From Geomonas anaerohicana (GTDB taxonomy: Bacteria; Desulfobacterota; Desulfuromonadia; Geobacterales; Geobacteraceae), in contig NZ_JAEMHL010000007.1 of the NCBI RefSeq assembly GCF_016458305.1, positions 62,001 to 126,000 of the forward strand: 64,000 bases of DNA, read 5' to 3'. The translations under genes were made by a program, and so were the position numbers. Positions 1 to 7,300 of this stretch are shown piece by piece. The notes below the pieces were generated by a model. The model did not search any database. It saw nothing but the letters and a program-made list of their open reading frames with translations, and had not been told where the DNA came from. The first letter of the stretch is position 1. Every line of letters begins with the position of its first letter.

Positions 1-1
1 G

Positions 2-868
2 TTCCTGGTGCTGGTGGCCGTGCCGCTCTACTATTACCAGCGCGCCGACCTCTGGGTCAGCAAGGAGGGGGGCAACGAGAGCGGCGAATTGTCGCTCACC
101 GACGAGGTGCTTACGGCGCAGAACCGGCTCCTGGATGAGCAACTCGCCGCCCTGCAGCCCGGGCGCCGCGGCCACAGCGACCTCTATTTCGTCGGCTTTG
201 CCGGGGATGCCTCCCAAGACGTATTCCTCAAGGAACTGAGCGTGACCCGGCAACTCTTCGACACCCGCTTCGGGACCGAGGGGCGCTCGGTGCTGCTGGT
301 CAACAATCCGCAGAGCGCCACCGCGCTCCCCTTCGCCACGGTCGGCAACCTGGAACGAGCCCTGGTGCGGGTGGGCGAGGTGATGAACCGCGACGAGGAC
401 GTCCTCTTTTTCTACCTGAGTTCGCACGGTTCCCGCGATCAGGAACTGGAGGTGAGCAATCCTCCGCTGGAGCTGAAGCAGGTGACGCCGGAACTGCTGC
501 GGCGACTGCTGCGCAAGGCGGGGATCAGGTACAAGGTGGTGGTGGTTTCGGCCTGCTTCTCCGGAGGTTTCATCCAGCCGCTGCAGGATCACGACAGCCT
601 GTTGATCACGGCGGCCGACGCGACCCACGAGTCCTTCGGCTGCGGCTTCGGGGAGAACTACACCTGGTTCGGGGAGGCCTTCGTCGGCGACGCGTTGCGC
701 AGCACCTACAGCTTTACGGAAGCCTTCGAAAAGAGCCGCGACACCATCAGGAAGTGGGAAACAGAGAAGGACGAGACCCCCTCCAACCCGCAGATCTGGG
801 CCGGGAAAGACATCTGGCCGATCTTGAAGAGGCTGCAAAAGGAACTGGAGCAGCGGGGAGGAAAATAG
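2..868 (+). CDS. Caspase-like C13 (legumain-type) peptidase, 5' end outside window
   Basis: The reading frame is open to the left edge and begins inside a hydrophobic stretch (FLVLVAVPLYYY), so the true start and probably a membrane anchor lie upstream. The visible protein has the peptidase C13 pattern. A hydrophobic strand ends in a His (FFYLSSHGS, about residue 140) and a second strand ends in the nucleophile Cys (VVVSACFSGGF, about residue 182), followed by a TAAD motif that resembles legumain and caspase-fold enzymes. In bacteria these are predicted cysteine peptidases of the cell envelope with mostly unknown substrates. The gene stops 248 bp before the convergent tldD gene. The family call is firm; the substrate and function are not known. 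Confidence 0.8.
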   Translation, partial: FLVLVAVPLYYYQRADLWVSKEGGNESGELSLTDEVLTAQNRLLDEQLAALQPGRRGHSDLYFVGFAGDASQDVFLKELSVTRQLFDTRFGTEGRSVLLVNNPQSATALPFATVGNLERALVRVGEVMNRDEDVLFFYLSSHGSRDQELEVSNPPLELKQVTPELLRRLLRKAGIRYKVVVVSACFSGGFIQPLQDHDSLLITAADATHESFGCGFGENYTWFGEAFVGDALRSTYSFTEAFEKSRDTIRKWETEKDETPSNPQIWAGKDIWPILKRLQKELEQRGGK

Positions 869-958
869 ATAACAGCGTCGATGCAGGCGTAATGGAACCT
901 GCTCGTCGATGCTTTGATGCCGCGGAGAGGGCTCCTCTCACGCGGCATTTTGTTGGAA

Positions 959-1050
959 GTCCCCCTTTTACAAAGGGGGATTTAGGAGGATTTGCTTTGG
1001 TTGAGGAGAGGGAAATCCCCCCTGTCCCCCCTTCGCAAAAGGGGGGGACG
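959..1050. repeat. Dispersed palindromic C5/G5 repeat, two facing copies
   Basis: Two copies of a dispersed element face each other between the C13 peptidase gene and the 3' end of tldD. Each is a short hairpin (CCCCCTTTT-CAAAGGGGG type) followed by a G-rich tail ending in GGATTT. A further partial copy lies at about 1078-1092. Related copies occur at 21888, 26175, 29759 and, degenerate, 45939. The hairpins could also stop transcription from either side. Confidence 0.75.
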
Positions 1051-1115
1051 TGATGCCGACTTTCAACAGAAGAACATCTGCAAAGGGGGGAAGGCAGGTC
1101 AGGGGAATTCTTTTA

Positions 1116-2498
1116 TTACCGTGCACCGCCGACGGTGATGGCGGGGATGAGAAGGGTCGGCTGGGCGTCGGAGACCGGCACGCCCTGGCCGTCCTTGCCG
1201 CAGGTGCCGATGCCGAAACCGAGGTCGCTGCCCACCATGGCGATCCGGCGCAGCACCTCGGGGCCGTTCCCCGCCAGGGTCGCCCCCCGGACCGGCTCGC
1301 CGATGGCGCCGTTCTCGATCAGGTACCCCTCGGTGACCTCGAAGACGAAGTCGCCGTTCACCGTGTTGACCTGTCCTCCGCCCATGCGCTTCACGAACAG
1401 GCCGTTGGGCACGCTCCTCAGGATCTCGCCGGGGTCGCTGTTTCCCGGCGCGATCAAGGTGTTGGTCATGCGCACGATGGGGCGGTTGCGATAGGATTCT
1501 CGCCTGCCGTTGCCGGTGGAGGCACAGCCGTCCTTCAGGGCCGAGAGCCGGTCATACAGGTATCCCTTGAGGATGCCGTTTTCCACCAGCACCGTCTTCT
1601 GTGCCGGCGACCCTTCGCTGTCGAAACCGAACGAGCCGCGTGCGTAGGGGATGGTGGCGTCGTCGATGACCGTGATCAGTTCCGAAGCGACCTGCTCGCC
1701 GATCCTCCCTCGGTACACCGAACTTCCCGCCTGCACCAGATCCGCCTCCAAGCCGTGCCCGATGGCCTCGTGCACCATGGTTCCCCCCGCCTCGCTGGAA
1801 AGGACCACCGGGAACTGACCGGCCGGGGACTTCCGGGCCCCCAGCATCATCACGCCGCGCGCCGCAGCCTTGAGCGCCAGTTCCTCGGGCGGGAATTCGT
1901 CAAAGAGTTCGAAGCCGCGGGCGGCGCCCACCGGCTCGTACCCGGTCTGGGTTACCTTGCCGTCCTGCGCCACGACCTGGGCGAGAAAGACGGTCGAGCA
2001 GGAACTCTCCTCGTGGAACTCGCCCAACGAATTGACGCTCTGGGTTTTGACCCGGGTATCGCGGTACACCGCCAGCACCTGCCTGATGCGCGCATCGTAG
2101 CCGCGCGCGGCGCGGTCGGCCCGCCCCACCAGCGCGACCTTTTGCGCCAGGTCCACCTGGTCGGGGGGGACCGCCACCGCGTAACCTGGCGCGGACTTGC
2201 GGACGCAGAGGTTGAAATCGGGGTGGGGGACGCCGCTGCGCACGCCGCGGCTCACCGTTTCCGCCAACTGCAGCAGGGAGTCCTGGCTCAGCTGGTTGGT
2301 GTAGGCATAAGCAGTCGAAAAGCCCGATATGACGCGGATACCGATGCCGCGGTCGGCCGCCGACAGCACCCGCTCCACCTTGCCGTCCTCGCAGGTAACC
2401 GAGGTGTAGGCGCCGTCCTCGTAGTAGATGTCGGCGAACTCGCCCCCCGCGGCCAGGGCGCGCTTTAGGATCGCCTTGACGTCTACGCTTTCGAGCAC
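1116..2498 (-). CDS. tldD: TldD family metalloprotease
   Basis: 460 residues, the usual size for TldD/PmbA proteins. The TldD zinc motif is present as HEAIGHGLEAD in the middle of the protein, preceded by the GGTMV segment typical of the catalytic TldD subunit rather than the inactive TldE/PmbA partner. TldD works with TldE as a heterodimeric peptidase on unfolded peptides and on peptide-derived modifiers; no tldE is seen here. The start is a GTG at 2498. It lies inside the 3' end of the upstream small gene (16 bp overlap), which suggests translational coupling. The gene converges on the C13 peptidase gene across a repeat-rich spacer. Confidence 0.92.
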   Translation of the reverse strand: MLESVDVKAILKRALAAGGEFADIYYEDGAYTSVTCEDGKVERVLSAADRGIGIRVISGFSTAYAYTNQLSQDSLLQLAETVSRGVRSGVPHPDFNLCVRKSAPGYAVAVPPDQVDLAQKVALVGRADRAARGYDARIRQVLAVYRDTRVKTQSVNSLGEFHEESSCSTVFLAQVVAQDGKVTQTGYEPVGAARGFELFDEFPPEELALKAAARGVMMLGARKSPAGQFPVVLSSEAGGTMVHEAIGHGLEADLVQAGSSVYRGRIGEQVASELITVIDDATIPYARGSFGFDSEGSPAQKTVLVENGILKGYLYDRLSALKDGCASTGNGRRESYRNRPIVRMTNTLIAPGNSDPGEILRSVPNGLFVKRMGGGQVNTVNGDFVFEVTEGYLIENGAIGEPVRGATLAGNGPEVLRRIAMVGSDLGFGIGTCGKDGQGVPVSDAQPTLLIPAITVGGAR

Positions 2499-2725
2499 GG
2501 CTCACCTGCCTCGGTCACCTCGGTGACCTGTATCTCCTGCCCCAGCGCCTGCATCATCGAGTCCACCTGGTCGGCGAAGCATACCGGGTAGTTGACCCGG
2601 ACGATACCCCGCTTGCCGTCGATGGTGCTCATCATGGTCAGCCCCTCGTGGGCCTCCAGGATGTATTTCATGTACACGATGTCGCGGTTGGCCAGCTGGT
2701 AGTAACGGTTGGCGGTTTCCATCAT
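2483..2725 (-). CDS. Small DUF4911-like protein upstream of tldD
   Basis: 80 residues, soluble, no signal peptide. The pattern (an RxIxYxKYILE stretch, then a long strand about a GKRGIVRVNYP segment) resembles the small DUF4911 family found next to metabolic genes in Desulfuromonadia. The assignment is from memory of the pattern and is tentative. It overlaps tldD by 16 bp, so the two are probably one transcript. No function is known. An in-frame alternative Met lies one codon inside the chosen start. Confidence 0.7.
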   Translation of the reverse strand: MMETANRYYQLANRDIVYMKYILEAHEGLTMMSTIDGKRGIVRVNYPVCFADQVDSMMQALGQEIQVTEVTEAGEPCSKA

Positions 2726-2837
2726 TCCTCCCTCGGGACCTTTCGGTCCGGTTTTCGTTCATACCATTTGAAGGGGGAAAAGACAAATCTTCTTTCCCCC
2801 GGTTGCCTATGCGCCACCGTCTGATATTTTCTAAGAC

Positions 2838-4145
2838 ATGATATTAATTCTTTCTAATAAGTTCTCTTCCCCCCCTAACACCCTGATCCGATTGTTTGCG
2901 CAGCTTTGCTGCGTTTTGTTTTTCCTGTTCTTCATGGGAAATGAGGCCTTCGCCGCGTGCCGTCCCGACCTCATGGTCCGGCTGGCCAGCGAGACCGATG
3001 CGGCCTACCTGGGCGAGGGGATCTACGAGGGCACTGCGGTGGTGCAGACCCGGTCGCAGCCGGCCTACCCGGGGCTTCCGGCCCAGTTTCGGGTACTCCT
3101 GAAGAACGCGGGAGACCAGCCCGATCGCTTCCTGCTCACCGGGCCCGGCAGCGGCAGCGCGGTCACGGTCAGCTACCTCGATGGCGCCGGTGCCAACCAG
3201 TCCGCCGCCCTGTCCGGCGCCGGGTATCTTACCGCGATGCTGGCCCCTGGAGAATCGCTGGTGTTGCTGGTGCGGGTGAGCCCGGCTAGCTTCACGGCCG
3301 GGGCTAGCTACCGGGTAGCGGTAACGGCGCTCTCCATCGGTGACCCTCTGGCCGTGGACCAGGCGAAGACGGAGACGGTGGCGTGTGTGCAAACCCCTGC
3401 GGTGACCGTCTCCGCACCGCCGGACGGGTCCGGCGCCCCCGGCACCGTGGTCAACTACCCGTACACCGTCACCAACGTCGGCAATGGCGACAATGCCTTC
3501 GCCCTCTCCGTCACCATGGGGAGCGGCTGGAGGGGGGAACTCTTTGCCGACGACGGCGCCGGCGGTGGGATCGCCGGCGACGGCATACGCCAGCCCGGCG
3601 AGACCAACGGCTGCCTTGGAACGGGATCCCTGGCGCCGGGGGGAGCCTACCGGTTCTTCCTTGCGGTCACCGTTCCGGAGGCAGGAAACGACGGGGCACG
3701 CGGTGAATCGCTACTGGCGGTATCGGGCACCGGTGCCAGCGGGACCGACCAGGTCAACACCACTGCGGTAGCCCCCGTCGTGGTACTGAGCGAGGGGGTG
3801 CGCAACCTCACCAAGGGAGGGATCTTCGCGGCCAGCGCCGATGCAGTGCCCGGGGACCTGCTGCAGTATCGCATGGCCGTCACCAACGGCGGGTCGGCCC
3901 CGGCCAGCTCGGTAACCATCGACAGCCCCATACCCGCCGGACTCTCCGTCGCGCCGGATTCGCTGCTGTTGTCCCTGGTGTCGGACGGCGAAGGGGCACC
4001 CTGTGCGGCAGCGGAATGCGGCTTGGCCAGCATCGCGGAGGGGAGCGTCACCGCACAACTCGGCACCGGGGCCACAGCCAGTAGAGGCGGCGTCGTGCCA
4101 CCGGGCAAGACCATCTATCTGTTTTTCAAGGCGCAGGTTCAATAA
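2838..4145 (+). CDS. Secreted DUF11-type repeat protein
   Basis: 435 residues with an N-terminal signal peptide (hydrophobic segment about residues 20-40, cleavage near AFA-AC). The mature part is built of Ig-like beta domains; the later ones match the DUF11 conserved repeat (TNVGNGDNAF and TNGGSAPASS segments, each followed by a proline-glycine turn). Such proteins are exported surface or periplasmic structural proteins. It lies 242 bp upstream of the much larger DUF11/OmpA gene on the same strand, with a palindromic repeat cluster between them. No strong ribosome binding site precedes the ATG, so the start is less certain. Specific role unknown. Confidence 0.75.
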   Translation: MILILSNKFSSPPNTLIRLFAQLCCVLFFLFFMGNEAFAACRPDLMVRLASETDAAYLGEGIYEGTAVVQTRSQPAYPGLPAQFRVLLKNAGDQPDRFLLTGPGSGSAVTVSYLDGAGANQSAALSGAGYLTAMLAPGESLVLLVRVSPASFTAGASYRVAVTALSIGDPLAVDQAKTETVACVQTPAVTVSAPPDGSGAPGTVVNYPYTVTNVGNGDNAFALSVTMGSGWRGELFADDGAGGGIAGDGIRQPGETNGCLGTGSLAPGGAYRFFLAVTVPEAGNDGARGESLLAVSGTGASGTDQVNTTAVAPVVVLSEGVRNLTKGGIFAASADAVPGDLLQYRMAVTNGGSAPASSVTIDSPIPAGLSVAPDSLLLSLVSDGEGAPCAAAECGLASIAEGSVTAQLGTGATASRGGVVPPGKTIYLFFKAQVQ

Positions 4146-4232
4146 TGCACACAGATTAGCGACCATCGTCCGCTACCTTCCGGCTCCCGCCTTTTGAAAA
4201 GGCTCTATTAGCGAATGCTGTTGGTATTTCCT

Positions 4233-4344
4233 GGTTCCCAAGCTCCAGCTTGGGAACCCCATATGGCGCAAAGCTCCAGCTTTGCATCCGAGGGAAGTCG
4301 GAGCTTCGGAGAGGTTTGCGTTCCCAAGGTGGACCTTGGGAACG
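4233..4344. repeat. Cluster of three palindromes (REP-like)
   Basis: Three near-perfect palindromes sit in 112 bp: 4233-4258 (GGTTCCCAAGCT / AGCTTGGGAACC), 4268-4284 (CAAAGCT / AGCTTTG) and 4319-4343 (GTTCCCAAGGT / ACCTTGGGAAC). The outer two share the same stem. This is REP/BIME-like architecture between two same-strand surface-protein genes. It could end transcription of the first gene or protect its mRNA end. Confidence 0.75.
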
Positions 4345-4387
4345 AGATCAAGGCACAAGTTCAATAATGCAATGATCGGGGAAAGTC

Positions 4388-7300
4388 ATGACGGTCCCGG
4401 GATGGCGCAACATGGGAGGGAAACTGGTCCGGGCATGCCTCCTCGGGGTGGCGCTCACGCTCGCCTTTCCTGGTGCTGCGCGCTGCCTCACCCCGTCCGG
4501 AACCGTGATCAGCCACGACTTCACGGCGCGTTTCGCTATGCCCGCCCTGCACCAGGCCCGCTCCAACCAGACCCAGATCGTTATCAAGGATCTTGCCGAC
4601 CCGGCACTGGTCCCTCCCCGGACGGCGTCCGCCAAAGTCGGGGTCCCGGTGGACTTCCAGCACGTACTTACCAACAGGGGAAACTTTGCCGACAGCTTCC
4701 AGCTGAAGGCGGTGGTGGCGCGGGGGGTGACCGACACCGGCCCGGCGCCCACGTTCCGTTTCTACCAGGCCGACGGCGTGACGCCGGTGCCCGCCACCAC
4801 GGAGGGCGTGCAGGTCATCGGACCGGTTCCCGCAGGTGGTTCAGTAGATCTGGTACTGAGGGCGGTTGCTCCCGTGGGGGGCGAGGGGAAGGTGGCCAAC
4901 ATCGTCGTTTCGGCGACCTCGGTGCTGGTCCCGGCCCGGAGCAGCAGTGTTTCCGACCAGTTGCTGGTCCCTGTTCCCGGCGGCGTCACCATTTTGAAGA
5001 CGGTGAGCCCGGGAGGGGCGGTGCTGCCGGGGGCGGTGCTCTCATACGGCCTCTCCCTGATCAACGGCGATGCGTCACCCGTGGCCGGTGTGCTGGTGGT
5101 GGATCCTCTGGATGAGCTTCTCGAGTACCAGCAGGGGAGCGCAGCGCTGCCCGGAGGACTGGCCGGCACGGTCAGCTATGACGCAGGCAGCAGGTCATTG
5201 CGTTTCGCGATCCCGATGCTGCCGGCAGGTTTCAGCGGAGAAGTCACTTTTCGTGCCGCGGTGCGCAAGGATGCCCCCGGCAATGCCCCCATCGTCAACA
5301 CCGCCGGCGTCACCAGCAGCCTGAGCGGCGCCCCCATTCTCAGCAACAGCACCTTCAACACCGTCCTGGCGCGTGCCCTCGTGGTCACCAAGCAGGCCGG
5401 CAGTACCGTGGCCGAGGCGGGGGACATCGTGGCCTATACCGTCCGGGTGGAGAACGTCGGGGCGGCGCTTTTGGAGCACGTCATGGTCGAGGACCGCATC
5501 CCCAGGGGCTTTCGTTACCTGAAGGGCTCCAGTCACGTGGACGGCTTTGCCGTCGCCGACCCGCGCGGAGCCGCGCTGAAGCTGAGTTGGGACGTGGGGA
5601 GCATGGCTCCCGGCGCGGCAAAGGTGCTCTCCTACCGGCTGGTGTTGTCGGCGGACGTCCCCGTCGGCACCAGCGTCAACTGGGCCCGGGCCTCCGGCGT
5701 CACCGGGAGCGGCAGCAGTATTTCCCCTCCGGCCTCTGCGGCGGTGAAGGTGCGTCCCTCCATTCTCGGGGACAAGGCGGTGATCCTGGGCAGGATCTTC
5801 CGGGACAGTAACGGCAACGGCGTGCCCGACCCCGGCGAGCCGGGCGAGCCCGACGTGAGGATCTACCTGGAGGACGGCTCCTTCGTGTTCAGCGACAGTG
5901 AGGGGAAGTACAGCTTCACCGGTGTCGCTGCCGGGAACCACGTGCTGAAGATCGACCGCAGCACCCTGGACCCCGCACTGCGCTCGCTGCCGTACAACAC
6001 CGCCTTTGCCGGGGTGGGGTGGTCGCAGTTCGTCACCGTCCCCTTCGGCGGCCCCGCGCGCGGTGACTTCGCGCTGGTGCCGGCAATGGAGGCGCTCTCG
6101 CCCCCTGCCGCCGCTGCCGCCGGGGCAGCTCCCCCGACGCCGCTCGCACCGGCGACTCCCCTGGCGCCCATGTCTTCGCGCTCTCCCATGAGCCCCGCTC
6201 CCTCCGCCGACTGGCTCCTGGTCGGTTTGGGGAGTGTGACGGTGGGAGCCAAGGCCGGCGGTGACGCCGGGATCTTCGACGAGGAACGGCTTGCCTTCTA
6301 CACCCGTGGCCCCTTGTTGGGCGACTACCGCTTCACCGCTGCCTACGACTCGGACAAGGAGCGCCGCGACGGGGTGTTCCAGGCCATCGACCCGGAAAAG
6401 TACTATCCGGTCTACGGCGACGCCACCGACATCGGTTACGACGCGCAGTCCCGTGGGAAGCTCTACCTGAAGGTCGAGTCCTGCCGCTCCTACCTCATGG
6501 AGGGGGACTACCGCACCGACCTCTCGGAAAACGAGTTCTCCCGCTACGACCGCGCGCTGAACGGCGCCAAGCTGGAGGTGAATCGGGACCACCTCACCGT
6601 GAAGGGGTTCGAAAGCCGCACCGAGGAAACCATCACCCGCGACGAGATCCCGGGCAACGGCACCTCCGGCCATTACCTGCTGTCGCGCAGGCCGGTCTTC
6701 GAGAACAGCGAACGGGTCCGCATCGAGGTGCGCGACCGCTATCACTCGGAGCGGGTCATTTCCATCACCGAGAAGGTGCGCTACGCCGACTACTCCATCG
6801 ATTACCTCGCGGGCTCCATCCTGTTCAAGGAGCCGGTCCCGTCGCTGGACCAGTTCCTGAACCCGGTCATAATCGTGGTCACCTACCAGGCTCAAGGGGG
6901 CGGCGGAAAGCGCTACGTCTACGGCGGTCGCGTCCAGGTCCGCTCCGACCAGGGCTCTTTTCTCGGCGGGACCGCCGTCATCGAGGAGCACGCCGGCAAG
7001 GACACCTCGCTGTATGGCCTCGACGCCGCGTGGCGCCTGGGCCGGTGGCTCGCCGTGAAAGGCGAAGGGGCGGTCAGCGAGAGCCTGGAGAAGGGCAGGG
7101 GGAGCGCCTGGAAGACGGACCTCACCCTTCGGCCGGTGGACCCGGTCTCGCTCGGGCTCTACTACCGCAAGGTCGACGCCGATTTCTTCAACCCATCCAT
7201 GAGCGGCGACGAGACCGGCACCGAGAAGTACGGCGGCCGGCTCGACTACCGCGCCCCGTTCACCACCCTCGTCGTCGCGGAGAGCTTCGTGCAGCGCGAC

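Noticed and set aside
706-1053. Short frames at the end of the C13 gene
   Set aside because: They overlap the peptidase and repeat sequence, and lack ribosome sites.
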